Counted from the first letter of the stretch, positions 18,651 to 27,582 are shown. The stretch is 64,000 nt of DNA from Flavobacterium aquidurense (GCA_900107365.1 FNPS01000006.1:249452-313451), one strand, 5' to 3'. The notes: a model not told the origin generated them from the letters alone. Numbers and translations are program-made.

Positions 18651-18871
18651 TCTTTAAATAAGTATTACAGAATTAATCAATTATGTAATATTATTCTTTC
18701 TTTAATTTACAATAATAATAAATATTATTGCAAATGTGTTATTATGACGCAATGTAATTAATTTTTCAATTCGTTTTTCATTTTAAGTAAAAATTGTGAT
18801 TTACACACTTTTTACTTTTTACTACTAAGCACTTGATTTTTAAATTTTAATAAAGACTCATTTTTAAGAAA

Positions 18872-19702
18872 ATGTTTGTTATTTCTAAAAATGAATTAAA
18901 TTGCGTGCTAAATCAGTATCAGAAATCGGGATTTAATAAAACAAAAATGCTAAAGGATATTCTAGAAAATTATGAAAATTATCAGCCTGGTCTTTCAATA
19001 GATTGTGTGATTTTTGGTTTTCATGATAATCAGCTTAAGGTTTTATTGATTAAAATTCCACATAGAGAAACATGGTCTTTACCGGGTGGATTTATTCCCG
19101 TAAATCAGGATATTGACGTTGCTGCGGTGACCGTTTTAAATGAAAGAACTGGAGTTGATGGTATTTTTTTGAGACAATTTGCCACTTTTGGAAAAGTAAA
19201 GAGAAACGATCAACATTTTAGTAAAGAAGCATTAGAATATCTGGAAATATTTGAAGAAAAAGCAAAATGGCTGACGCGTCGTTTTGTAACGATTGGGTAT
19301 TATGCCTTAGTCGATTTTTTAAAAACTATTCCAAAACCGGCTAATAAAGACGAAATAATTGAATGGATTGATCATAAAGAAGTTCCTGAGCTAATTTTGG
19401 ATCACAAAGAAATTTTAGGTAAAGCATTGGCTACATTAAGAATGGAATTGAATTTAATGCCAGTTGGATACAATTTGTTGCCAGAGAAATTTACCATTCC
19501 GGAACTTCAGAAATTATATGAAACAATCTTAGATAAAAAACTGGATAGAAGAAATTTTCTCCGAAAAATAACCAACATCGGAATCCTGACGAAATTGGAC
19601 GAAAAGAAAAGCAACGTTGCACACAAAGCGCCAAATTTGTATACTTTTGATAAAGATAAATATAAAGAAGTCTTGAAAAATGGACTGAATCAGGGCTGGT
19701 AA
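18872..19702 (+). CDS. Nudix-domain transcriptional regulator (NrtR/AraR-like)
   Basis: The 276-residue protein has an N-terminal Nudix fold (IDCVIFGFHDNQLKVLLIK, WSLPGGFI) followed by a C-terminal winged-helix region (FTIPELQKLYETILDKKLDRRNFLRKI) typical of Nudix-related repressors. The Nudix box is broken: the expected E and REUxEE residues read Q, TV and ER, so hydrolysis is unlikely. In Bacteroidota such proteins act as sugar-responsive regulators. It follows the PUL and may sense a product. The start could also be the ATG at 18947, since residues 1-25 precede the usual family start. Confidence 0.78.
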   Translation: MFVISKNELNCVLNQYQKSGFNKTKMLKDILENYENYQPGLSIDCVIFGFHDNQLKVLLIKIPHRETWSLPGGFIPVNQDIDVAAVTVLNERTGVDGIFLRQFATFGKVKRNDQHFSKEALEYLEIFEEKAKWLTRRFVTIGYYALVDFLKTIPKPANKDEIIEWIDHKEVPELILDHKEILGKALATLRMELNLMPVGYNLLPEKFTIPELQKLYETILDKKLDRRNFLRKITNIGILTKLDEKKSNVAHKAPNLYTFDKDKYKEVLKNGLNQGW

Positions 19703-19732
19703 AATTAGAATTAATTTTTAAATTTATAGATT

Positions 19733-20053
19733 ATGGTCTCCATTGAAGCATTTAGAAAATTAGCGATGTCATTTCCTAATGCGACAGAAGAGCCCCATTT
19801 CGAGAAAACTTCTTTTCGTGTCAATAAGAAAATCTTCGGCACTTTTGATGAGAAAAATAACAGAGCGGTTTTAAAATTAAATGAAATCGATCAATCTGTC
19901 TTTTGTGCTTCAAGTGAAAAGATTTTTTATCCAATTCCTAATAAATGGGGGAAACAAGGCTGGACGATAGTCGAACTTTTAGAAGTAAGACCCGAAATGT
20001 TTGAAGACGCTTTGATACGATCTTATGAAAATGTAATTTCAAAAAAGAAATAA
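19733..20053 (+). CDS. MmcQ/YjbR family protein
   Basis: The 106-residue protein matches the MmcQ/YjbR fold (double-wing, CyaY-like) by MSFPNATEEPHFEKTSFRVN, KIFGTF and a terminal ALIRSYENV helix. These small proteins are proposed to bind DNA, but no firm function is known. It lies 30 bases after the Nudix-like regulator and is convergent with alkB, separated by only 4 bases. Confidence 0.8.
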   Translation: MVSIEAFRKLAMSFPNATEEPHFEKTSFRVNKKIFGTFDEKNNRAVLKLNEIDQSVFCASSEKIFYPIPNKWGKQGWTIVELLEVRPEMFEDALIRSYENVISKKK

Positions 20054-20057
20054 TTTT

Positions 20058-20666
20058 CTATTTCACAATCGTTCTAAAAGTCAAATTTACTCTTGGTTTT
20101 GAAGTCGTTTTGGTTGGTGGTAAACGATGTAACCAATGTGTTTGTGTTTCATCTTTCATTACTAATAAACTTCCGTGTTCCAGAATTAAGGAAACAACTT
20201 CTTTGGTTTCTTTATGTTTGAAAGCGAACTTGCGTTCAGCACCAAAACTGACGGAACCAATCGCGCCATTCTTCTTCAAATCTTTTTCAGCGTCGCTGTG
20301 CCAGGCCATTCCTTCATCACCGGAATGATATAAATTTAGTAAACAAGAGTTGAATGTTTCACCTGTTTTTTCTTCAATAATGGCTTTTAATTCCAAAAGT
20401 TCTTTTGTCCACGGAAGTGCTTTTTTTGTTGTATTGGAGTATGTATATTCAAAACCAGAATCGCCATACCAGGCTACTTTTCGTTTGGTCAAAATTAATT
20501 TTCCGAAGATAATCGCTTCATCATTTTTCCATTCGATAGTATCCAAAAGCACTTCTAAATAATGGTTTGAATCTTCACGAGAAAATAATTTTCCGTAATA
20601 ATTCACCGTTCCCTCTTTCGGGAGTAAATTAGTTGTTTCGTCTGTATGTGGATTAAATAAGTCCAT
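20058..20666 (-). CDS. alkB: AlkB-type 2OG-Fe(II) dioxygenase, alkylated-DNA repair
   Basis: The 202-residue enzyme oxidatively removes methyl groups from 1-methyladenine and 3-methylcytosine. The iron ligands are seen in WHSDAE (H and D) and THWLHRLP (H), and the 2-oxoglutarate-binding arginines in PRVNLTFR. Its start overlaps the end of the Ada zinc-domain gene by 14 bases, so the two are translationally linked. It is the last gene of the alkylation-repair cluster. Confidence 0.92.
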   Translation of the reverse strand: MDLFNPHTDETTNLLPKEGTVNYYGKLFSREDSNHYLEVLLDTIEWKNDEAIIFGKLILTKRKVAWYGDSGFEYTYSNTTKKALPWTKELLELKAIIEEKTGETFNSCLLNLYHSGDEGMAWHSDAEKDLKKNGAIGSVSFGAERKFAFKHKETKEVVSLILEHGSLLVMKDETQTHWLHRLPPTKTTSKPRVNLTFRTIVK

Positions 20667-20898
20667 TTTTCCAGTTTTGATATTCGGTTTTCATGCAATG
20701 CCCACAAGGTCTGAAACCATTTTGCCTGGCTTCATTTTCAGATAAAAAGAAAACCCGATTCTCGCGTTTCATTCTTTTTCCGGAACTGCATTTTAAGGTT
20801 CCGTAGATTTTTAATTTTCGGTTTCCACCGAAGCAAATTTCAGCATTTTTAATTTTATTCCGAAGATCGGAATCGGGAATTTTAGAATGATTGATCAT
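20653..20898 (-). CDS. Stand-alone Ada zinc-binding (phosphotriester) domain protein
   Basis: The 81-residue protein is a free version of the Ada N-terminal domain, which takes methyl groups from DNA phosphotriesters. It is recognised by GKRMKRENRVFF and GFRPCGHC. The cysteine normally used as methyl acceptor, expected in the IYCxxxC position, is glycine here (IYGTLKC); the other three zinc cysteines remain and an extra one lies in ICFGG. The start is taken at 20898 (MINHSK); the frame extends upstream to 20955, but that part lies over an interspersed palindrome. Confidence 0.8.
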   Translation of the reverse strand: MINHSKIPDSDLRNKIKNAEICFGGNRKLKIYGTLKCSSGKRMKRENRVFFLSENEARQNGFRPCGHCMKTEYQNWKNGLI

Positions 20899-20925
20899 GA
20901 TGTTTTTTTTATTGCATTTTTTATC

Positions 20926-20951
20926 GTAGAAGCGCACAGAAGTGCGTGTAC
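20926..20951. repeat. REP-like GCGCAC/GTGCGT palindrome, copy 1
   Basis: The element has the form GTAGAAGCGCAC...GTGCGTGTAC. Related copies lie at 54571-54594 and 63166-63190, all between genes. Confidence 0.6.
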
Positions 20952-20992
20952 GCAAAGAGTGGTTTTTTTACACAGATTAGATTAAATTAATT

Positions 20993-21084
20993 TTTCACGC
21001 AGATTTTGCAGATTTTAATTAAATATAGTTGGAAATAAATCATCTGCGCAAATCTGCTTAAATCCTTTTAAAATCTGCGTGAAA
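20993..21084. mobile_element. Gene-free inverted-repeat element (MITE-like), same ends as the GxxExxY cassette
   Basis: The 92-bp element begins with TTTCACGCAGATTTT (20993-21007) and ends with its exact reverse complement (21070-21084). Its first 23 bases are identical to the left end of the cassette at 49343. The interior repeats the same theme (GCAGATTT, AAATCTGC). It carries no gene and lies between the 2OG oxygenase and the Ada zinc-domain gene, within the alkylation-repair cluster. Confidence 0.65.
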
Positions 21085-21122
21085 TAAAAATTTTACGACT
21101 CTGGGACTTTGCGAGACTAAAT

Positions 21123-21839
21123 TTATGACGATAGTGCATCATGAAAAATAATCCCCAAAGTATGCCGTTCACCAGAATGAATCTCGCTCACACCATGTTT
21201 CATGTTCACACGATAATATCCTTTTGTACCTTTTACAGGCCTGAAATTGGTTGTAAAAACCAAAACATCACCTTTTTTGGGTTTCAAAACAATTGCTTTC
21301 GATTGCGCTCTTGGCGTTTGTTGTGTTAACACAAATTCGCCTCCCGTAAAATCTTCATCGGGTTCGTTTAGGAAAACTACGATTTGAATAGGAAAATAAA
21401 TATCTCCGTATAAATCCTGATGCAAAGTATTAAAACCACTTTTACCATATTTTAAAATTAAAACAGTTGCTTTTAGTTGATTATTGGCATGACATTGTTC
21501 GAGTAATTTTTCGTGTGTTTCCGGGAAAATTGTATTGATGTTTAAGACTTTCATCCATGAGTTTGCAATTGGCACCAGTTTTGGATAAATGGCGGAACGT
21601 ATGGTTTGAATCAAATCCGGAAGCGGATAATTAAAGTATTTATATTCACCCAAACCAAATCGGTATCGCTCCATGACAACAGTTTTTCGATATAAATTTG
21701 GATTATCATAATCGAATTTTAAATCTTCGCATTGTTCGTTATGAAGTAAATTCGGAATGATTGCAAATCCGTTTTTGTGCATAGATTCGCTGATGCTTTC
21801 CCAGTTTTGAGAAGCAATTTTTGATTGTATATTTTGCAT
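21123..21839 (-). CDS. 2OG-Fe(II) oxygenase in the alkylation-repair cluster
   Basis: The 238-residue protein has the double-stranded beta-helix oxygenase motifs HQDLYGD (HxD) and a distal histidine in NMKHGVSEIHSGERHTLGIIFHDA, with the R of ERHTLG in the 2-oxoglutarate position. It begins 11 bases after the AraC-MGMT gene and was probably co-transcribed with it. It resembles prolyl-hydroxylase-like proteins rather than AlkB, but the context suggests an oxidative demethylation or damage-response role. Substrate unknown. Confidence 0.82.
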   Translation of the reverse strand: MQNIQSKIASQNWESISESMHKNGFAIIPNLLHNEQCEDLKFDYDNPNLYRKTVVMERYRFGLGEYKYFNYPLPDLIQTIRSAIYPKLVPIANSWMKVLNINTIFPETHEKLLEQCHANNQLKATVLILKYGKSGFNTLHQDLYGDIYFPIQIVVFLNEPDEDFTGGEFVLTQQTPRAQSKAIVLKPKKGDVLVFTTNFRPVKGTKGYYRVNMKHGVSEIHSGERHTLGIIFHDALSS

Positions 21840-21849
21840 GGAACTAAGT

Positions 21850-22701
21850 TTAGAGATCTGAATTTAGTTGTGCGCCTTCCCAGCCAATAATAGCGGTTTT
21901 ACGCGTGCTTCCCCACATATAACCACCAAATGCTCCAGTGGATTGAATAACGCGATGACATGGAATTAAAAACGCTACAGGATTGCTTCCAATAGCCGTT
22001 CCGACAGCTCGAGAAGCATTTGGTTTTTCGATTTGATGCGCAATGGAACCATAAGTAGAAAGTTGTCCCATTGGGATTTTAAGTAACGTTTCCCAAACTT
22101 TCAATTGGAAATCGGTGCCTTTTAAATGAAGTTTAATTTCAGATAACTTGCTCCAGTCGTTCTGGAAAATAAATAAGGCATTTTGTTGTACCAAATCCAG
22201 TTTTCGGGAAAATGTTGCGTTTGGAAATTTGTTTTTTAAATCGTAAAATCCGATTTCTTCGTTTTCGGCGAAAGCCATAAAACAAACGCCTTTTTGGGTT
22301 GAAGAAACTATAATATTCCCAAACGGGCTTTCGGCAAAACTGAAGTTGATTTCTAAATTTTTTCCGCCATTTTTATATTCCGCTGGTGTCATTCCTTCGA
22401 TATTGACAAACAAATCGTGCAGACGGCTCGTTCCGGAAAGTCCGGTATCAAAAGCGGCATCAAACAAGGTTGCCTGATTGTCTTCTTTCAGAATTTTTTT
22501 AGCATGCTCGACACTGATATATTGCAAAAACTTCTTCGGACTTGTGCCGGCCCATTCCGTAAACAAACGCTGAAAATGAAACGGACTCAAATGCACTTTT
22601 TCGGCAACCTCATCAAGATTGGGCTGATCTTTAAAATTTGCTTTGATATAATCAATTGCATCTGCAATTCGGTTATAATTAATGTTTTCCTGTGTGTTCA
22701 T
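21850..22701 (-). CDS. ada: AraC-type regulator fused to methylated-DNA-protein cysteine methyltransferase (Ada C-terminal part)
   Basis: The 283-residue protein has an AraC-type HTH (ADAIDYIKANFKDQPNLDEVAEKVHLSPFHFQRLF type, residues about 10-110) followed by an MGMT domain. The methyl-acceptor cysteine is in IPCHRV (about Cys248), and the DNA-binding helix is SRAVGTAIGSNP. It repairs O6-methylguanine and likely controls the repair genes downstream. It lacks the Ada N-terminal zinc domain, which is encoded separately at 20653. Start chosen at the ATG at 22701; a TTG three codons upstream is less likely. Confidence 0.9.
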   Translation of the reverse strand: MNTQENINYNRIADAIDYIKANFKDQPNLDEVAEKVHLSPFHFQRLFTEWAGTSPKKFLQYISVEHAKKILKEDNQATLFDAAFDTGLSGTSRLHDLFVNIEGMTPAEYKNGGKNLEINFSFAESPFGNIIVSSTQKGVCFMAFAENEEIGFYDLKNKFPNATFSRKLDLVQQNALFIFQNDWSKLSEIKLHLKGTDFQLKVWETLLKIPMGQLSTYGSIAHQIEKPNASRAVGTAIGSNPVAFLIPCHRVIQSTGAFGGYMWGSTRKTAIIGWEGAQLNSDL

Positions 22702-22785
22702 TTCTTTCAATTTTATAATGCAAATATCGACAGGGTTTGGCAGTCATAAAATCCGAAACTTGCTTTGTTTTTTCTTTTGTTTCAA

Positions 22786-22826
22786 GTTTCAGGTTTCAGG
22801 TTTTGTAGTAACATGAAACCTGAAAC
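22786..22826. repeat. GTTTCAGGTTTCA hairpin repeat
   Basis: A 13-bp perfect stem (22786-22798 with 22814-22826) lies downstream of the GNAT gene. The 24-base segment beginning GTTTCAAGTTTCAGG at 22779 recurs exactly at 54501-54524 upstream of thiC, so it is an interspersed repeat that may double as a transcription stop. Confidence 0.6.
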
Positions 22827-22830
22827 AAAT

Positions 22831-23295
22831 TTACTCTAGTTCTTTTTCCATTTTATAATTAATCAATTCAACTCCCAATCGCATATTTTTCTGCTTGGCT
22901 TTTACAACAAATCCTTTCTTTTCAAAGAATGGCTTTGCAGTTATACTAATGTCGGCTGTTATTGTTTTTGAGTTTTCTTTTATAGCTTCGTGTTCTAATT
23001 CAGTAAAAACTTTATCGGCAATTCCCTGACGCTGGAAATCTTTGTGAACGCAAAAGAAATCTATATAATTTCCATTTTTAAGAGTTCCATAACCCACAAT
23101 TTGATCGTTTATAGTAGCCAGTAAAACATATTGTTCATGAATAAGTTTCAGCCAGCGTTCTGTATTATTGAGCCCTGAAACCCAAGCGTCAATCTGCAAA
23201 GGAGTATAATCGTTTTTACAAACCCATTTAATGGTTTCAATGTACATTTCCTGCATTTCCACTAAATCTAAAATAGTCGCTTTTCTAAAATCCAT
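22831..23295 (-). CDS. GNAT family N-acetyltransferase
   Basis: The 154-residue protein has the GNAT fold: MDFRKATILDLVEMQEMY at the N-terminus, VGYGTLKNGNYIDFFCVHKDFQRQGI with the acetyl-CoA-binding QRQGIA motif, and the terminal AKPFFEKKGF strand-helix. The start at 23295 is chosen because the family begins with the DFRKAT-like strand; an upstream extension would overlap the transporter gene. It follows the SMR gene by 16 bases. The acceptor is unknown. Confidence 0.85.
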   Translation of the reverse strand: MDFRKATILDLVEMQEMYIETIKWVCKNDYTPLQIDAWVSGLNNTERWLKLIHEQYVLLATINDQIVGYGTLKNGNYIDFFCVHKDFQRQGIADKVFTELEHEAIKENSKTITADISITAKPFFEKKGFVVKAKQKNMRLGVELINYKMEKELE

Positions 23296-23311
23296 TTTTT
23301 TAAGTTTGAGA

Positions 23312-23644
23312 TTAATGTACCGTTGTTTTAGAGAAAACATTGATGACAACCACACCAATCATAATTAAAGCCAATCCAATTATGGCTGGCAAATCTGGAA
23401 TTTGCTTAAAGAAAACCGCTCCAATAATAGTGATTAAAACGATTCCTACGCCGGACCAAATTGCGTAAGCAATTCCAACCGGAATAGTTCGTATAGCAAA
23501 ACTTAGAAAGTAAAATGCAGCAAAATAGCCTATAATTGTAATAATGCTGGGGATAAGCTGCGTAAACTGCTCGGATTTTTTTAAGGCTGATGTGGCAATG
23601 ATTTCAAATAGTATGGCAATTCCTAAAAAGAAGAAGTTTTTCAT
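23312..23644 (-). CDS. Small multidrug resistance (SMR) family transporter
   Basis: The 110-residue protein has four transmembrane helices. The proton/substrate-coupling glutamate lies in FEIIATSALK, equivalent to E14 of EmrE, and the conserved AIWSGVGIV segment in helix 3 is present. It likely exports cationic compounds or guanidinium-like molecules in exchange for protons in the inner membrane. It is probably co-transcribed with the acetyltransferase that follows. Confidence 0.9.
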   Translation of the reverse strand: MKNFFFLGIAILFEIIATSALKKSEQFTQLIPSIITIIGYFAAFYFLSFAIRTIPVGIAYAIWSGVGIVLITIIGAVFFKQIPDLPAIIGLALIMIGVVVINVFSKTTVH

Positions 23645-23717
23645 GTTTCACGTTTTTACAAAGTTAAGATTTGTTTTTGAGAGAGATGTAAAAAGTGAAA
23701 ATGTAAAACCAAATGGG

Positions 23718-24806
23718 TTATTTAAGAGTATCTTCTGAGATAGAAACACTTATTAATTTGTAACCATTTTCGGTTCTTAAAAATTCAAAATGATCCTGGC
23801 CAAAATCCTCATTGTCTTTTGAAGTGATTACTATGTTTTTAACAGGATATTGCCACTCTTTTGATTCATTACAATTATTAAAATATTCTTCATATTCTTT
23901 TGCTTCGAATATAAATTGATTTAAACCATCAGTTGAAATAAAATAGTCCGTTTTTTCAGAATTGAGTTCTTGTAATTTCATTTTTAAAATCTTGTAATTC
24001 TGATCGATAAATTTAGCTTTTGGTTCATTGATCCATCCGTTTGGGTTTTTCCAATAGGTAATTTTCTCAAAAGAATTTGTCAATAAATTTTCTTTAGATA
24101 GATCTGAAAGCAAAGTGTTTTTGATCCATAATTTAAATTCTTTATCATAATCAATAAAGGAATAATATTGACCGTTAATTCCAGGGAAATTTTCTCTTGT
24201 TGGATCTTTGCTTGGATTTTTTGATTTCTGTACAGAATAAAAGTTTAAATCAAAATCGTTTTCATATTCAAAGTTTTCTATTAAGATTTTATTGTTTGTA
24301 TCAATTAGAAATTCTTTTCCTCCAGTCCAGCCAAAATGTTCGTCGTCAAACTTTTTTTTAATTGCGCCTTTTAATGCGACGACCATTCCGTTTCTGGCTT
24401 TTGTTAAATTGCTGTATGCTGCCGGAATCGCAACCTTTCCTTCGCTGTTGAACATGCCCATTTTATACGTCTTTGGATCCCTAAAACGAATGAAACCTTC
24501 ATTTTCGCAATCTGGTCCGTTGTCAAAAATATACAAACTGTCAAGGCCAACTATTCTTCCGGCTTTGGTTAAGTAATAACTTTTCCAACTCCCCTTTATG
24601 TCTTCACTTACAGCAATGATAGCGTCAAATTTATGAGCAGAAGTGATTCTCGTAAATTTTGGCGTTATCTTGATGTTCCCGTTTTGATCTTTAAATCCGA
24701 TGTGTGTGGTGTCTTTGTCCCAAAATGAAATCCAGGTATCGTTATTTTGAGCAAATACGGAACAGTTTATAGATAAAAACAGGTTGAAGAGAATAAATTG
24801 TTTCAT
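23718..24806 (-). CDS. Exported WG-repeat protein
   Basis: The 362-residue protein has a signal peptide (ending NCSVFAQ). Several short repeats of the WG type are visible in the N-terminal 200 residues (IGFKDQNGNIKITPKF, KMGMFNSEGKVAIPAAYSNL, GGKEFLIDTNNKILIENF). The C-terminal part has no recognised domain. WG-repeat proteins are mostly uncharacterised beta-rich surface or periplasmic proteins. The gene stands alone, preceded by a terminator. Confidence 0.75.
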   Translation of the reverse strand: MKQFILFNLFLSINCSVFAQNNDTWISFWDKDTTHIGFKDQNGNIKITPKFTRITSAHKFDAIIAVSEDIKGSWKSYYLTKAGRIVGLDSLYIFDNGPDCENEGFIRFRDPKTYKMGMFNSEGKVAIPAAYSNLTKARNGMVVALKGAIKKKFDDEHFGWTGGKEFLIDTNNKILIENFEYENDFDLNFYSVQKSKNPSKDPTRENFPGINGQYYSFIDYDKEFKLWIKNTLLSDLSKENLLTNSFEKITYWKNPNGWINEPKAKFIDQNYKILKMKLQELNSEKTDYFISTDGLNQFIFEAKEYEEYFNNCNESKEWQYPVKNIVITSKDNEDFGQDHFEFLRTENGYKLISVSISEDTLK

Positions 24807-24948
24807 AAAAAGTATTTGTAGTAAATATAAGAAGAAGCTTTTGAAAAAAGAATCTCTTGTTTACTGGGCTTTCTTGATTTACGTTTTGCGTGAGGGGATA
24901 GGAGCTAACTGCCGAAGCAGTGCGGATAGCCCGACAGCATTTAAGAAA

Positions 24949-24987
24949 AGGCCTAATGCGCGCAAAGCATATTTAGGCCTTTTTTTA
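24949..24987. terminator. Terminator hairpin with T-runs on both strands
   Basis: AGGCCTAA (from 24949) pairs with the TTTAGGCCT ending at 24980 around a GC-rich loop, flanked by seven Ts on the plus strand and by TTTTCTT on the minus strand. It lies downstream of the patatin-like gene and would stop that transcript before the WG-repeat gene. Confidence 0.75.
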
Positions 24988-25048
24988 AATGGTGGCACGC
25001 CCTTATATTTTAGATTTCTGAGTTTAGATTTTAGATTGAAAAAATTGA

Positions 25049-27445
25049 CTACGGATTGAGTGATAATCCAACGCTAAAAAACAATCGCACTTTATCAATG
25101 TTGTTTATCCAGGAAGTGTCAAAATGAATTGGACCCAGAATGGACTGATAAGAAATTGCTGCTCCTCCTGAAAGTAAAAGGCTAGGTTCCATGTTTTCGT
25201 CCCACTTTCCTTTTGGACTAAATACATGACCGATATAATCGTCAAAAGTATCAAAACCGACACTGGCAACATTAAAGTGCGGAGTCAGATAAATTTTTCC
25301 GATTAAATTTATTTGAGAGCCGAGTTTTAGTCCCATATATTGCGTGACATTGACTTCATCTTCATGCAGGCCAGGAAATGGAAAACGATTACTGCCAGAG
25401 CTTGGAATAATGCCTCCTAAAAAATATTTTGCGGCATAACCAAATCCTGAAAACGGAATTTGATCGTCCTTAAGTTTGTCCTGAAAAATAAAATAAGAAT
25501 CAAATCCTATAAGTCCTGTAATTTTCTTTTTTAAGAGTGCTCTCTTTTCAAAACTAAAACCAAATTTTGTGTAGCCATTTGTTGGGCCGGAAATACCGTT
25601 TAAATCAGGATCAGTAAAAGAGGCGTTGATATCGCTAAGAAGTGATCGTGCTACATTTGCTTTTATAATGGTTCCGTTTGTGGCAAAAAAAACTTTATCC
25701 ATGTCATTATAGGAATAATGCATGTTGAATTCAATATTATTAGAGTCGTAGTTGTTTAGGCTAACAGAGTTTGGATTATATTCCCGGTCGTATTTTGGTT
25801 TTAGATTAGAATAGCTATAGTTTAAGCCAAAACCTACATAACTTTTCAGTGAATTTAAATTTTTGTTTACCTCATTATTGAATTCAAAAGTATTATAAAG
25901 TATGTTGTCTGATGCTTTGCCATTTATGTAAATTTCTTGTCGCAGAAAGGCTCCATAAGCCTCAGATACCCACCACCATTCCCTGTGTTGTCCGAAATTT
26001 TTCTGATAATTGATTCTCGCTTTTGGCTGTTCGGCAATATCTACTGTTACAAGAAGACGGGAGGCAGCAGCAAGAACATTTCGGCCTGTGTAATTAAAAA
26101 TGATTCCAACACCTCTGTAAGTATCATAATGTATTGAGGTGTTGAGCTGATTTTTGGCGCGTTCAAATCCAAATAATGTAATTCCTAATTTGTCTCCGTC
26201 TTTAATGAAATAGCTATACGTAATCTGATCAAAAAGATTAGTACCCATTGCTCTGTTAATTCCGGCTATTAGATCTTTGGTAGTATATTTTACATGTGTT
26301 TTAAGATTTGCTCGTCCAACCACCAAAGGCATATTTTCAGGACTTATATTTTTATAAACAATTGTGTCCAGCACAAATTCTTTAGGCATATCTGGCAAAG
26401 CGTGCGTGCGTTGCGGAAAAGCTTTTAATTTTTCTGATAAGGCAATTAACGCAGGAAGATTTTGATTTGTTGCTATTTTACCGTCTTTGTAGATTTCATT
26501 ACTATCTGCAAAATCGGCGGTAGAGAAACGTAAGTTGGGCAAGTGATCAACCAATATTGTACAAAGATCGCGATTTGCAGGATTCTTAATATTACTCGGA
26601 AACATACTGGTCTGCATCAAAATGGTCATTAGATTATTCAGCTTATCCATTGGTTCCATTCCTCCACCTACGTCGCTTCCAATAATAATATCGGCACCCA
26701 TTTGTTTGGCAACATCCGTCGGGAAATTATTTAAAACCCCTCCGTCAACTAATACTGTTTTTTCGTACGGCATTGGCTTAAAAACGGCTGGCAAAGACAT
26801 GCTGGCTCTCATGGCGTAGGATAAACTTCCCTTACTTAATATAACTTCTTTTCCTTGAACCAAATCGGTAGCCATAGCACGAAAGGGTATTGGGAGACTG
26901 TCAAAATCTCTAACGTTATAGACAGGATAGGTTAATTCAGAAAGGTATTCTCTTAGATTTTGATCATTTAAGAGAGAACCAATACTATTAAGTTTTCCAT
27001 CTTTAACGCCTATACCAATTAAATATCTTTGAAATTCTCGTTTTTCTTCTGCACTTACCGATCGCAATGATTGGCCTCCGCCAAGGAGTTTATCCCAATA
27101 AATGTTTTTGGTTAGTTTTTCGATGCTATCTCCGGAATATCCCATGGCATACAAACCTCCAATGACGCTTCCCATACTATTTCCCACAATAAGATCCGGG
27201 ACAATGTGTAAGGAATCGAGTTTTTGCAAAAGCGGAATATGGGCAATTCCTTTTGCTCCACCACCACTTAATACTACTACGACTTTCGGTTTCTTTTCCT
27301 GAGAAAAAATAATTTGTGGGAGACTTAGCAAAAATAAGAAGACGATTAAATAAGTAGTTTTTTTCAAGTTTGTACTGTTTAAGTATTTGAGAAATAGAAC
27401 CTTATTTTGATTATTAAAAGTAAGTAGATATTTGTAAACGTGCAA
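25049..27445 (-). CDS. Patatin-like phospholipase with C-terminal outer-membrane beta-barrel
   Basis: The 798-residue protein has a signal peptide (ending PQIIFSQ), then a patatin domain (residues about 55-250) with the oxyanion loop SGGGAKGIAH, the nucleophile serine in GNSMGS and the catalytic aspartate in VDGGVLNN. A POTRA-like stretch and a C-terminal BamA/TamA-like barrel follow, ending with aromatic-rich strands. The layout resembles PlpD-type self-secreted lipases (type Vd). The first 26 residues before LKKTTYLIVFLF are unusual for a signal peptide, so the real start may be the TTG at 27367. Confidence 0.88.
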   Translation of the reverse strand: MHVYKYLLTFNNQNKVLFLKYLNSTNLKKTTYLIVFLFLLSLPQIIFSQEKKPKVVVVLSGGGAKGIAHIPLLQKLDSLHIVPDLIVGNSMGSVIGGLYAMGYSGDSIEKLTKNIYWDKLLGGGQSLRSVSAEEKREFQRYLIGIGVKDGKLNSIGSLLNDQNLREYLSELTYPVYNVRDFDSLPIPFRAMATDLVQGKEVILSKGSLSYAMRASMSLPAVFKPMPYEKTVLVDGGVLNNFPTDVAKQMGADIIIGSDVGGGMEPMDKLNNLMTILMQTSMFPSNIKNPANRDLCTILVDHLPNLRFSTADFADSNEIYKDGKIATNQNLPALIALSEKLKAFPQRTHALPDMPKEFVLDTIVYKNISPENMPLVVGRANLKTHVKYTTKDLIAGINRAMGTNLFDQITYSYFIKDGDKLGITLFGFERAKNQLNTSIHYDTYRGVGIIFNYTGRNVLAAASRLLVTVDIAEQPKARINYQKNFGQHREWWWVSEAYGAFLRQEIYINGKASDNILYNTFEFNNEVNKNLNSLKSYVGFGLNYSYSNLKPKYDREYNPNSVSLNNYDSNNIEFNMHYSYNDMDKVFFATNGTIIKANVARSLLSDINASFTDPDLNGISGPTNGYTKFGFSFEKRALLKKKITGLIGFDSYFIFQDKLKDDQIPFSGFGYAAKYFLGGIIPSSGSNRFPFPGLHEDEVNVTQYMGLKLGSQINLIGKIYLTPHFNVASVGFDTFDDYIGHVFSPKGKWDENMEPSLLLSGGAAISYQSILGPIHFDTSWINNIDKVRLFFSVGLSLNP

Positions 27446-27486
27446 TCTTTTGAGAGAAATGTTTTTTTAGAAGAGTATAAAAACAG

Positions 27487-27518
27487 AAAACCCGACAAGT
27501 TTTAAGCCTGTCGGGTTT
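27487..27518 (-). terminator. Rho-independent terminator of ahcY
   Basis: On the minus strand AAACCCGACA (27518-27509) pairs with TGTCGGGTTT (27497-27488), followed by a T-rich run. It lies 65 bases after the ahcY stop codon. Confidence 0.8.
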
Positions 27519-27582
27519 GAATATGTGTTAATTAAGACTCTGAATTAGAATCTAAAATCTAAACTCAGAAATCTAAAATTTA

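Noticed and set aside
24784..25059. 91-codon plus-strand frame
   Set aside because: It runs through a terminator hairpin and repeat DNA, with no recognisable domain.
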